From: an uncultured Eubacterium sp.
Lineage (GTDB): Bacteria > Bacillota > Clostridia > Lachnospirales > Lachnospiraceae
Reading direction: 5' to 3'
Assembly: GCA_910584065.1 (NCBI GenBank)
Contig: CAJTZN010000010.1
Coordinates: forward strand, 1 to 64,000
Length of the DNA: 64,000 nucleotides
The notes below the pieces were generated by a model, which was not told the DNA's origin, did no database searches, and saw nothing but the letters and a program-made list of their open reading frames with translations. Below, piece by piece: positions 41,850-50,555 of this stretch; within the stretch, counting starts at the first letter, position 1, and each line of letters starts with the position of its first letter. Made by a program: the position numbers and the translations under genes.

Positions 41850-44111
41850 TCATTCCTTTTTATTTTTTTGCGGCGTATACTCAAAAATCTGTATCGCGGA
41901 CGGCGCCAGCACAAATTCGATCGACTGCTCCATTCCATCCTGTTTCACGGCCTTTGACTGTTTCAGCCTTGGATTTATATTTCCCGTTCCGCCAAAACCT
42001 ATACTGTCGCTGTTCCATATTTCTTTATATTTTCCGGCCAATGGAACGCCGAGCCGGAATTCCCCATAGGTCACAGGCGTAAAATTGCAGACGACCAAAA
42101 GCGTCTCCCCGGCGCTTTTGCGCAAAAACGAAATGACACTGTGGTCGGCATCGAGCATGCTGACCCACTCAAATCCCTCGGGCCTGTCGTCCCATGCGTA
42201 CATTGCCGGATGCTCCTTATAAAATTTCCACAGCGACGCCACATAGTCATGCAGCAGCGTGTGCGGGGATTTGATGGAAATAATATCGCCGGAATCGCTT
42301 CTTGCCGCCAGCTGGTCGTGAAGCAGCTCCCAATCGAGTTCCCTCTCCTCGCTCCACTCCCGTTCCTGGCCGAAATCCTGACCCATAAACAAAAGTTTTT
42401 TCCCGGGATGTGCCGCCATATACCCGTACGTCAGACGCAGGCCTGCCAGCTTCTGCTCCTGTGTCCCCGGCATCTTTCCAAACATGGACGCCTTGCCGTG
42501 TACGACCTCATCGTGGGAGAACACGAGAACAAAATTTTCCGAATAGTGGTACACCATGCTAAACGTGAGCATTCCGTGCCTGCCCTTTCGAAACAGCGGG
42601 TCAGTCTTGATATACTCCAGATAATCGTTCATCCATCCCATGTTCCATTTCAGGTCAAACCCGAGTCCACCCTCGTCGATCTCTCCTGTAACCATCGGCC
42701 ATGCTGTCGATTCTTCCGCAATCGTGATCGAACCGTCTTTTCTCTCTTTCACTTTTTTGTTTAATTTCTTTAAAAATTCAACCGCTTCGAGATTTTCTAT
42801 GCCGCCATACATATTTGCCACCCATTCGCCATCCTGCTTCCCATAATCCAGATAGAGCATCGATGCCACCGCATCGAGACGCAGTCCGTCCGCATGGTAT
42901 TTATCCAGCCAGAACAGCGCATTGGAAACGAGGAAATTCACAACTTCCGGACGCCCGTAATTATAGATCAGCGTCCCCCAGTGCGGGTGCTCCCCCTGTC
43001 TCGGGTCAAAATGCTCGTACAGGCACGTACCGTCAAACCGCGCCAGTCCGTGCTCGTCTTTCGGAAAATGGGCGGGAACCCAGTCTAAAATGACGCCAAT
43101 CCCGTTCCCGTGCATATGATCGACAAAAAAACGGAAATCATCCGGTGTCCCGTACCGGGAAGTCGGTGCAAAATACCCCGTGACCTGATACCCCCACGAC
43201 GCATCATAGGGATGTTCCATCACGGGCATCAGTTCTACATGGGTATAACCCATTTTCTTACAATACTCGGAAAGCATCGGCGCCAGTTCCCGGTATGTAT
43301 AAAACTCCTTCCCGTTTTCCTGTTCCTGCGGTTTCCGAAAAGAACCAAGCTGCACCTCGAACACGATGACCGGCCCGCTGACAGCGTCTTTCTTTTTCCG
43401 CTCCGCCATCCATGCCTGATCCTTCCACGCATACTGTTCCAGATCCCACACGATGCTTGCCGTCGCCGGCCGTTTCTCACAATAATACCCGTAAGGATCT
43501 GCTTTGAGTACGACTTTTCCGTCCGCGCCGTGGATCTCATATTTATACAGATCGCCTGGTTCTGTCTGCTCCACAAACAATTCAAAAATCCCCGTCGCAT
43601 GACGCCGCATCGGATGTTTCCTGCCGTCCCATCCATTAAAATCACCGACGACGCTGACCGAAACGGCATTTGGCGCCCACACCGCAAAATTCGTTCCCTT
43701 GTGTCCATTCACCGTACGCACATGCGCCCCCAGTTTTTCGTAAATGGTATCGTGCGTCCCGCTCTCAAACATCGCCTCATCCATCGCGTCCACAAAAGCA
43801 TCGACCGCATACGCATCACAGATTTCTTTTTTTCCTTCTTCCGTCTCGATCCGAAACGTGTACTCCGGAATCTTCTTGCCGCCTAAAAACGCAGCAAAAT
43901 ACCCGCTTTGATCCATTTTCGTCATCGCCACCGGACGGCTCTTTCCCTTCACCACGGCCGAAACTTTCTCCGCATCCGGAAAATAACCTCTGACAAGCAC
44001 ATTTCCTTTTACTTCTACCGGTCCGAGTACCTCCTGCGGATCCGTGCACTCGGCATATTCCAAATCTTCAATCTTCGGCCAATCCATGTAATCTTCCAGT
44101 TTATGCCCCAT
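41850..44111 (-). CDS. glgB: 1,4-alpha-glucan branching enzyme
   Basis: The 753-residue GH13 enzyme has an N-terminal carbohydrate-binding domain with GTNFAVWAPNAVSVSVVGDFNGWDG and a TIM barrel with nucleophile Asp in GLRLDAVASMLYLDYG, acid Glu in ITIAEESTAWP and SHDEVVHGK. The usual all-beta C-terminal domain is present. AGGAGG is 6 nt before ATG 44111. It forms alpha-1,6 branches in glycogen. The stop lies 19 nt before the M16C start, so the two may be co-transcribed. The glgA partner is at 31 kb. Confidence 0.97.
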   Translation of the reverse strand: MGHKLEDYMDWPKIEDLEYAECTDPQEVLGPVEVKGNVLVRGYFPDAEKVSAVVKGKSRPVAMTKMDQSGYFAAFLGGKKIPEYTFRIETEEGKKEICDAYAVDAFVDAMDEAMFESGTHDTIYEKLGAHVRTVNGHKGTNFAVWAPNAVSVSVVGDFNGWDGRKHPMRRHATGIFELFVEQTEPGDLYKYEIHGADGKVVLKADPYGYYCEKRPATASIVWDLEQYAWKDQAWMAERKKKDAVSGPVIVFEVQLGSFRKPQEQENGKEFYTYRELAPMLSEYCKKMGYTHVELMPVMEHPYDASWGYQVTGYFAPTSRYGTPDDFRFFVDHMHGNGIGVILDWVPAHFPKDEHGLARFDGTCLYEHFDPRQGEHPHWGTLIYNYGRPEVVNFLVSNALFWLDKYHADGLRLDAVASMLYLDYGKQDGEWVANMYGGIENLEAVEFLKKLNKKVKERKDGSITIAEESTAWPMVTGEIDEGGLGFDLKWNMGWMNDYLEYIKTDPLFRKGRHGMLTFSMVYHYSENFVLVFSHDEVVHGKASMFGKMPGTQEQKLAGLRLTYGYMAAHPGKKLLFMGQDFGQEREWSEERELDWELLHDQLAARSDSGDIISIKSPHTLLHDYVASLWKFYKEHPAMYAWDDRPEGFEWVSMLDADHSVISFLRKSAGETLLVVCNFTPVTYGEFRLGVPLAGKYKEIWNSDSIGFGGTGNINPRLKQSKAVKQDGMEQSIEFVLAPSAIQIFEYTPQKNKKE

Positions 44112-44170
44112 TCCATTCCTCCTAAATTTAAAAGTGTAGAACTTCCTATCCATTGCTGCTTCTGACGCAT

Positions 44171-44848
44171 TTATTCCTCATACCACTGTACGATCTTTTC
44201 TCCATCTTCCGTATACTGCTCTTCTGATTTTGGCGTGTATTTCCGCAGTAGATGTTCCATCGGAAATGTATAGAGGAAAACCGCCGTCCCCGGTACAAAC
44301 ACGAGAAGGATCGGCATCTGCACGACAAACCCCGCATAAATTCCAAATCCCGCGGCAAACAGGATCAGCAAAAGCAGCAGCGTGTGCAGAAAATGACGAA
44401 ACGCCGCATAAAGAGAAAACCGGATGATGCGGCCGACACTCATCGTAAACCGGGACAGCACACAAAACACGTACGACATCACACAAAATACTACAAACGC
44501 GATCGCCAGATAAGCGCCCGCCAGATAGCCGCCATACTCAGATTCTGCATCCGTGATCCCCACCAGGTTCAGATTGACATACAGGATGCCAATGATCAGT
44601 GCAAAGATCAACCACAGGATCGTAGCCGGAACAAAATTCTGCTTAAAACTCCTCCAAAATTCCGTCCACACATAACTCCGCTCATGCCGCAGCACCTTTG
44701 CCCCCACGTAATACAGTGACGTCGTGGCAGCCCCGATCGTGACGATCGGCACGCAGAATACAACATAAATAATACTAAGCCATCCGATGTCAAATATTTT
44801 TGACATCACCCTCATCACCGCATTATCCGAATTAAAAAATCGCTCCAT
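44171..44848 (-). CDS. DUF624 (YesL-like) membrane protein
   Basis: The 225-residue product starts MERFFNSDNAVMRVMSKIFDIGWLSIIYVVFCVPIVTIGAATTSLYYV, the classical YesL/DUF624 start. It has about five hydrophobic segments and a charged C-terminus. ATG 44848 follows AGGAGGGAATTTGGC. YesL genes are usual members of carbohydrate-use operons; the exact role is unknown. It lies 60 nt upstream of glgB on the same strand. Confidence 0.88.
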   Translation of the reverse strand: MERFFNSDNAVMRVMSKIFDIGWLSIIYVVFCVPIVTIGAATTSLYYVGAKVLRHERSYVWTEFWRSFKQNFVPATILWLIFALIIGILYVNLNLVGITDAESEYGGYLAGAYLAIAFVVFCVMSYVFCVLSRFTMSVGRIIRFSLYAAFRHFLHTLLLLLILFAAGFGIYAGFVVQMPILLVFVPGTAVFLYTFPMEHLLRKYTPKSEEQYTEDGEKIVQWYEE

Positions 44849-44861
44849 GCCAAATTCCCTC

Positions 44862-46097
44862 CTAAATCTTATGTATAAACAAACCGCTGCGGAGTTTCGG
44901 CTCAAACCAAGTAGACTTCGGCGGCATTAACAGACCGTTGTCCGCAACATCAAACAACTCGTCGATCGATGTCGGATACATCGAGAACGAAATGCACATA
45001 TCACTGTCCGCCCGCCGTTCCAGCTCTCCCAGTCCGCGGATCCCGCCGACGAAATCTATACGCGCATCGGTACGCGGATCGCCAATCCCCAGCACAGGCC
45101 CTAAAAGCGTATCCTGCAGGACCGATACATCCAGACGCCCCACGGCATCTTTCCCCTCGAATAACTCCGGTTTCGCAGCCAGACGGTACCACTTCCCTCC
45201 GGAATACATGCCAAACGTACCTTTCCGATCTGGAGATACGGGTGTATCCGAAGGCTCTACCTCGAACATTTCACTTACCTTTTCCATAAACGCATCCCAT
45301 GTCAGACCGTTTAAGTCTTTCACCGTGCGGTTATAATCCATGATCATCAGTTCATCGTGCGGAAACAGTACCGACAGGAAATAATTAAATTCTTCTTCCC
45401 CGGTATATCCCGGATGTTCCTCACGCCGCTTCAAGCCAACCTTGACAGCGGAAGCCGCCCGGTGATGCCCGTCCGCAATATAAATGCGGTCGATTTCCTG
45501 AAACGCCCGGTAAATGACATCGACATCTTCTTTTTCCGCGATCTTCCAGACGCGGTGGGAAACCCCGTCTACTGCTGTAAAATCATACAGCGCCTTCCCC
45601 GCCGCATATTTTTTTACGATCTGATTGATGGCATCGTGTGACCGGTATGCCAAAAAGATCGGCCCCGTCTGCGCCGAACACGTATCCACATGGGTGATCC
45701 GGTCGACTTCCTTGTCCGCCCTCGTGTTCTCATGTTTTTTAATCGTATTATTTAAGTAGTCATCCACGGAAGAACAGGCCACAAGCCCCGTCTGTGCCCT
45801 TCCGTCCATCACAAGCTGGTAAATGTAATAAACCCTGTCTTCATCGGTTACATAGACGCCGTCCGCCACATCTTTCTCCAAAAGTTCTTTCGCCTTCTCG
45901 TACACTTCAGGGGCATACGTATCCACGGAATCCGGAAAAGCCGTCTCCGCCCGGTCAATTTTTAGGAAAGAAAGCGGTTCTCTCGCGACCTCTTCTTTCG
46001 CCTCCTGTCTGTTGTACACATCGTACGGTAATGCTGCCACACGCTCCGCCAGCGCTTCTGCCGGGCGGACGCAGCAAAATGGTCTGATCTCTGCCAT
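44862..46097 (-). CDS. DUF1015-family protein
   Basis: The 411-residue soluble protein starts MAEIRPFCCVRPAEALAERVAALPYDVYNRQEA, the DUF1015 signature start. It has PLSFLKIDRAE, a THVDTCSAQTGPIFLAYR block, and IYIADGHHRAASAVKVGL. The DGHHR motif resembles that of ParB/sulfiredoxin-fold nucleotide-binding proteins such as SerK-type kinases. Function is unproven. ATG 46097 is 6 nt after GAGGATAAC. It ends 13 nt before the YesL start, so they are probably one unit. Confidence 0.88.
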   Translation of the reverse strand: MAEIRPFCCVRPAEALAERVAALPYDVYNRQEAKEEVAREPLSFLKIDRAETAFPDSVDTYAPEVYEKAKELLEKDVADGVYVTDEDRVYYIYQLVMDGRAQTGLVACSSVDDYLNNTIKKHENTRADKEVDRITHVDTCSAQTGPIFLAYRSHDAINQIVKKYAAGKALYDFTAVDGVSHRVWKIAEKEDVDVIYRAFQEIDRIYIADGHHRAASAVKVGLKRREEHPGYTGEEEFNYFLSVLFPHDELMIMDYNRTVKDLNGLTWDAFMEKVSEMFEVEPSDTPVSPDRKGTFGMYSGGKWYRLAAKPELFEGKDAVGRLDVSVLQDTLLGPVLGIGDPRTDARIDFVGGIRGLGELERRADSDMCISFSMYPTSIDELFDVADNGLLMPPKSTWFEPKLRSGLFIHKI

Positions 46098-46245
46098 TGT
46101 TATCCTCATTTCTGCGCAGAATGCTGTGTATCGCTTATTCTGCGTCTTTTTACGTGTTCATTGCTTTCAGTTTATCATCTACTGTATTAGTATAACGAAA
46201 AAGGAAAAAGAAAACAAGCTTTTCGGAAAAGAATATAGATTTCAA

Positions 46246-46274
46246 TTGACAGATTTATCATAACATCATATAAT
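46246..46274 (+). promoter_or_regulatory. Perfect sigma-A promoter for the antitoxin gene
   Basis: TTGACA at 46246-46251, a 17-nt spacer and TATAAT at 46269-46274, followed 44 nt later by the antitoxin start. Confidence 0.9.
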
Positions 46275-46317
46275 ACAAGTACGAAAAAACGTATGGATTT
46301 TCGAGAGGAGTGATAGG

Positions 46318-46662
46318 ATGCTGGCCGCGAAAAGTATGGATATAAGAGATAATTTTAAGGATTGGTGCGATAAGATCAGTATGGGAGAAACCGTGATCAT
46401 TTCCAGACCCCATAATGAAAATATCTACATGATCAATGAAGCAGAATATAACGCCCTGCAGAAAGCAAAACGAAACGCCGAATATATGGCAAAGGTTCAT
46501 GAAAGTGTGGAAAATCACAAAGAGGGGGATACTATTTCTTTTACAATAGAAGAATTAAAGGCAATAGAAAACGAAAACTGGAAGCCGACCGAAAAAATAT
46601 TGGAGTTCGAGAAAAAACATGGTATAAAAAGGAATGGGGAGTTGCATAATGCTTTCCATTAA
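46318..46662 (+). CDS. Phd/YefM-family antitoxin (orphan)
   Basis: The 114-residue product starts MLAAKSMDIRDNFKDWCDKISMGETVIISRPHNENIYMINEAEYNAL, the Phd/YefM DNA-binding fold. Its charged C-terminal tail (ENWKPTEKILEFEKKHGIKRNGEL) would normally bind a toxin. GAGAGGAG precedes ATG 46318. An overlapping ATG at 46649 opens a frame for the expected toxin, but it stops after 18 codons. So the antitoxin seems to have lost its toxin. Confidence 0.85.
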   Translation: MLAAKSMDIRDNFKDWCDKISMGETVIISRPHNENIYMINEAEYNALQKAKRNAEYMAKVHESVENHKEGDTISFTIEELKAIENENWKPTEKILEFEKKHGIKRNGELHNAFH

Positions 46663-46705
46663 CCCTATATTTATTTTTTATCAGATATTTACTCTACTTT
46701 GATCG
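46649..46705 (+). pseudogene. Truncated toxin-gene remnant
   Basis: ATG 46649, inside the last codons of the antitoxin, opens MLSINPIFIFYQIFTLL and then TGA. The position and overlap match the usual antitoxin-toxin junction with GGGGAG as ribosome binding site, but the remaining sequence is replaced by the tail of the converging Uma2 gene. The family cannot be named. Confidence 0.4.
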
Positions 46706-47222
46706 TAAGTCCCTCATAAATTCCAGACGGAACATCTTCACCAAAGTTGTACTGTTCTACCTTATCTTTTTCAAATTCATAAACCATTGACATCTGTTTA
46801 TCAGTATCAACAATCCAATATTCTCTAACACCTGCGTTACGATATTTAAAAAGTTTAGTGAAATAATCCATACTCTTACTGCCAGGAGAAACGATTTCGA
46901 TAATCCAGTCTGGTGCTCCATGACATCCTTTATCATCTAACTTAGAAGGATCACACACAACCAAAATATCAGGTTCTACATAATTTATATTATCATCATT
47001 TAAAAAAACTGCAAATGGCGCAATATCAACTTCACAGTTTCCTTCATTAGAATCGATGTAGTTAGCAATCTTTACAAATATGGAACTTAAAACTCTTTGA
47101 TGGGTTCTGCTTGGAGCAGCCATGTAATAAATTCGGCCATCGATCAATTCAGCTCGCTTCCCATCTGGCAACGCATAAATATCATCAATTGTATAAATAT
47201 CTTCTTCTCTTAATGCCTCCAT
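46689..47222 (-). CDS. Uma2-family (DUF820) restriction-endonuclease-like protein
   Basis: The product is 177 residues. The pattern YTIDDIYALPDGKRAELIDGRIYYMAAPSRTHQRVL is the Uma2 start, and VEPDILVVCDPSKLDDKGCHGAPDWIIEIVSPGS gives the Asp and Glu of a PD-(D/E)XK site. ATG 47222 lies 5 nt after GGAGGTG; ATG 47225 is an alternative. These genes are scattered and mobile; the role is unknown. It converges on the orphan antitoxin. Confidence 0.9.
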   Translation of the reverse strand: MEALREEDIYTIDDIYALPDGKRAELIDGRIYYMAAPSRTHQRVLSSIFVKIANYIDSNEGNCEVDIAPFAVFLNDDNINYVEPDILVVCDPSKLDDKGCHGAPDWIIEIVSPGSKSMDYFTKLFKYRNAGVREYWIVDTDKQMSMVYEFEKDKVEQYNFGEDVPSGIYEGLTIKVE

Positions 47223-47352
47223 CATTCACACCTCCGCTCTTGATCTTATCAGCCATGAGCAAAACTCCGCACATTCAGTATTTATGCAGGTTTGCGAGGC
47301 ATGGCAACCTCTTTTATTACTCCCAGAACCTTTGGTTCTGTATTTATAGTAA

Positions 47353-47415
47353 CAATCAGCTCCAAATGGTATAATTAAGTTACCCTACAAAACACACCAT
47401 AAAGGAGGCTGATTG
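47353..47415 (+). promoter_or_regulatory. Ribosome-site-sequestering hairpin and promoter of the IS
   Basis: CAATCAGC-TCC (47353-47363) can pair with GGAGGCTGATTG (47404-47415), which includes the Shine-Dalgarno sequence. Between the arms lies the extended -10 TGGTATAAT (TATAAT 47370-47375). RNA started by this promoter near 47382 would lack the first arm and stay translatable, while read-through RNA from outside would fold and block it. Confidence 0.6.
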
Positions 47416-47417
47416 CT

Positions 47418-48683
47418 ATCTACCGTCAGGAAATTTTAAAAGACATTCGTCTTTTTACTTCACAACCAGTTGCGAAATTTTATGATTCTCTTTTTCTGAA
47501 TCTTGATTTATCCTTTGTTCCTGAATTCCCTAAAACCGGAAGGAAGGGTTTTTCAAACCACGCTATGATCGGTGCCTTTATTGTCATGAAATGTGAAGGC
47601 TTTTCCATGATCACCGACCTTGTTGATTATCTGAATAACAACCTTCTCATTGCCCATTATTGTGGTTTTGACATATCCATTCCCCTTCCGTCTTATTGGA
47701 CTTTCGACCGTTTCCTTAAAAACTTTGATAACGAAATACTTTCTGAAATCATGAAATCACAGGTACAGTTTCTTGCCCATAAAGGTATTGTGGATTCTTC
47801 TTTTATCGGTCTGGATTCCACTCCCATTGCTGCAAACACTTCACACAATAATCCGAAATCCTTTTTGTCAAACAAATTTATGCCCGGGCATCAACCAAAA
47901 GCGGATACCGACTGTAAACTTGGTGTGCATACTGCGTCCAATCAGACCAATGAGAAAAAATTTCAATTCTACTGGGGCTATAAAAACCATGTCCTTGTGG
48001 ACTGTATTTCCGGTCTGCCTGTTTACGAAATAACTACAACTGCCAATGTTTCTGATTCTGCTGTTGCACTGGATATCCTTGCTGATACCCATTCGTTTCT
48101 CCCAATAACAGAATGTAATTTCCTCGCTGACAAAGGGTATGATGTTAAAAACATCTACAATCAGGTAAAGGAACTTTATGATGGGGAATGTATCATCCCT
48201 TTAAACAAACGTAATACCAAAAATCCAAAACTTCTTCCTCAGGGAAATCCTGTCTGCGGGGCAGGTCTTGCCATGTGGAAGGATGGTAAGTTCTCCGACA
48301 GAAACCGCACCCGCCAGAAGTTCTGCTGTCCCCTCAAATCATCCAAAGATGCGGACTGCCCATGCCATCATAAAAATTTTTATAATGGCAAAAAGCACCG
48401 TGGCTGCACCAAACACATTACCATTCCTGATGATTTAAGGCTTGCCCTCGACAGAGACAGTAAGTACTTCAAGAGTAAGTATTCTCTTCGAACGGAATGC
48501 GAACGATACAATTCACGTTTTAAAAGCACAGGGCAGGAACGTATGTGGGTACGGAACAAATCCTCTGTCACTAACTTAAATACCCTTGCCCACATCAGCC
48601 TTTTAGCAGTTGCCGTAGCTGCAATTACTACTAAATCTGGTCAGTCCTACCGAAAACTGAAATCAATAAAACGGACTGCTTGA
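47418..48683 (+). CDS. IS transposase (DDE type)
   Basis: The frame from 47418 gives about 421 residues: YRQEILKDIRLFTSQPVAKFYDSLFLNLDLSFVPEFPKTGR, then a DDE core with Asp in GLDSTPIAANTS, Asp in FLADKGYDVKNIY and Glu in LRTECERYNSRFKS. A Cys-rich insert (CCPLKSSKDADCPCHHKNF) lies before the last acid. No ATG, GTG or TTG is in frame before ATG 47565, though the upstream residues look like real transposase. AAGGAGG at 47402-47408 points to a non-standard start such as ATC 47418 or ATT 47412. Length fits a complete transposase. Confidence 0.8.
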   Translation: MYRQEILKDIRLFTSQPVAKFYDSLFLNLDLSFVPEFPKTGRKGFSNHAMIGAFIVMKCEGFSMITDLVDYLNNNLLIAHYCGFDISIPLPSYWTFDRFLKNFDNEILSEIMKSQVQFLAHKGIVDSSFIGLDSTPIAANTSHNNPKSFLSNKFMPGHQPKADTDCKLGVHTASNQTNEKKFQFYWGYKNHVLVDCISGLPVYEITTTANVSDSAVALDILADTHSFLPITECNFLADKGYDVKNIYNQVKELYDGECIIPLNKRNTKNPKLLPQGNPVCGAGLAMWKDGKFSDRNRTRQKFCCPLKSSKDADCPCHHKNFYNGKKHRGCTKHITIPDDLRLALDRDSKYFKSKYSLRTECERYNSRFKSTGQERMWVRNKSSVTNLNTLAHISLLAVAVAAITTKSGQSYRKLKSIKRTA

Positions 48684-48906
48684 TTTCCTGCTGCTATATA
48701 CTTTTTGATTTTTCGTAGGTTTTGGACTTACGTTAGCTTTACTATGCCTAAAAAACATCTACTCTTAACAGGAGAGGTCTAACAGCCAATTCTTATCTCA
48801 AAATCAATGCGTTTTGCTCATCTCTAGATCTTATTATAAGTAACATTGTCGGTAAATACAACAAGTTTTTATCATTTGGAATCTAATTTCATTGTGCTAA
48901 ATGTTA

Positions 48907-49650
48907 TTACCACATATATTTGCAATTCTTACATTTATATTGCTTTCCAATTTTACTAGATGCAAGACCTACAGTCGCAACAGATATCGACCTACTTGTA
49001 GTTGATATTTTTTCTATGTTAGTTGATTGACACATTGGACATTTTGGTATTTTTGCCTCCACTTCTAATTTTCTTTCTTGCTCCATTTTATATAACACCG
49101 CTTGTAAAGCTCTATCGGTATCTGTAACAGCTTGACTTTTATATCTTTCTATCAGATTTTCTTTTCGCTGTTCTTTGTATTTCTCCCAATCATCTGTTTT
49201 CTCTCTATACATATCCATAAACATTCTATAATCAAGATATGTTACAAATAATAATACTGGAACTCCAATAACAAGTGTAATCGCAAAAATAAAGATAAAC
49301 AATCCACTTACTGGTGCTAATAGGAGAGATACTACTAATACTACTATAGCAGCGTAAGTTAATCCCGAACCTCCACCCTTAAACAATTCCTTAAAATAAC
49401 CTGGTTTATCCGGATATGGCATGTTATCAATATCTTGTAGTTCTTGATCTAAATTTTTTGTTAATTCTTCATATCTTTCTTGTCTTCGTTGTTCATCCTC
49501 TTCTTCCTGTTTCTGTCTTCTTATCTTTTCCGCTTCCTCCATTTTTATTCTCTCGAAGTGTGTTTTGATACCATATCCACAATCTGGGCACATTTCAGCA
49601 CTATCAGAAACATTTTCTCTGCCACATTCAGGACATTTAATTAATCCCAT
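48907..49650 (-). CDS. Zinc-ribbon membrane protein
   Basis: The 247-residue product has an N-terminal zinc ribbon (CPECGRE ... CPDCG) and a charged helical stretch (EEAEKIRRQKQEEEDEQRRQERYEEL, probable coiled coil). Two membrane spans follow (TYAAIVVLVVSLLLAPVSGLFIFIFAITLVIGVPVLLFV), then another helical stretch and a C-terminal zinc ribbon (CPMCQ ... CKNCKYMW). The SISVATVGLASSKIGKQYKCKNC ending recurs in many phage- and mobile-element-linked proteins. Function is not known. It is AT-rich and lies between an IS and a transposase remnant. Confidence 0.82.
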   Translation of the reverse strand: MGLIKCPECGRENVSDSAEMCPDCGYGIKTHFERIKMEEAEKIRRQKQEEEDEQRRQERYEELTKNLDQELQDIDNMPYPDKPGYFKELFKGGGSGLTYAAIVVLVVSLLLAPVSGLFIFIFAITLVIGVPVLLFVTYLDYRMFMDMYREKTDDWEKYKEQRKENLIERYKSQAVTDTDRALQAVLYKMEQERKLEVEAKIPKCPMCQSTNIEKISTTSRSISVATVGLASSKIGKQYKCKNCKYMW

Positions 49651-49860
49651 AACAATAATCCTCCCATAAGATATTCTTTACTTATTATATCCTATAATCG
49701 GATTAATTTCCACAATTTTCTATAAGTCAATAAATCTATTATTTTAAGTGTTTATCTTTTACACCACTTTACAACTTTTATAAGTGAATTTCCTGTCGCC
49801 TAACCAACTTTTCTAAGACTTTTATAACAACATTTGATTTTATGCTGTTTTCGATGTTTT

Positions 49861-50412
49861 TTACGAAAGTGACAAAAAATATCTGTTTCCTGATCTGTTC
49901 GCTAAGTGCAAAACGAAATACCATCTGTCACAGAGGATGACTACGTTTTTCCCGGAACTTAGTTCCAGCTTGACCTCACGAACCATGGAAGCGGCAAGGT
50001 CCAGTTTGGATTCCGTTTTCTGCCACATGCGGTATCCCAGGGACACAGACTGGTAAACAATCTTCCGGTTTAACCATACGGAAACACAGAGTATAAGGCT
50101 TACGAAACAATGCCCGTTCAGATAATTTGAGCCATGATGGGAAGCATGATTGAAAAGATTTGACACATTTTCAAATTTTGTGCCCAGCTTGGAGATCATG
50201 GTATCGTCGATGCACAGGAATACCGGCTGTGACCACAGCTGGGCGGGAACAGTTTCAATGCCGGGGAAACAGTTACATTCATAAACCTCGAGTAATCGAC
50301 TCTGGCATAAAAGCAGGCATAGTAAAAAGCATTCAGGGATTTTCCCTGTAATGCCAGATAAAAAACGTCTGTACAGGGAGCGGATGGAATCAGCGGGCTC
50401 CATTACCAGCAT
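49861..50412 (-). pseudogene. Remnant of a second transposase (IS4-like DDE)
   Basis: The frame includes VFLCIDDTMISKLGTKFENVSNLFNHASHHGSNYLNGHCFVSLILC and VILCDRWY, recognisable as the first DDE strand and the middle of a transposase. Upstream, SIRSLYRRFLSGITGK matches the usual N-terminal part but the frame is lost after it. After CDRWY the sequence turns non-matching and soon stops. No second catalytic half is present. It is a decayed copy. Confidence 0.7.
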
Positions 50413-50555
50413 GAATAAAACGAGCAGGAACAGGTCTCAAAGTAAATATTAAAATATTGAAAGAATCTACCAATCAGGCTCTTTATGTTGTATAATAAGT
50501 TTGACGTATGGGATCACCTTAGAATACTGCAAAAAAAGCATAATAGTTTCACCAA

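Larger units (their letters stand above)
47350..48720 (+). mobile_element. Insertion sequence (IS1182/IS4-superfamily-like)
   Basis: One transposase gene is flanked by an imperfect inverted pair: CCTACAAAAC at 47384-47393 and the complement of TTTTCGTAGG (48710-48719). The control region upstream to about 47350 (extended -10 TGGTATAAT, hairpin arm) may also belong to the element. Target duplication was not established, so borders are approximate. Confidence 0.6.

Noticed and set aside
41831..41938. Upstream extension of the M16C peptidase
   Set aside because: It runs into glgB, lacks family residues, and AAGGAG marks ATG 41830.
47286..47308. Small hairpin AGGTTTGC/GCAACCT as terminator of the antitoxin transcript
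   Set aside because: It lies beyond the whole converging Uma2 gene, with a short T stretch only; evidence is too weak.
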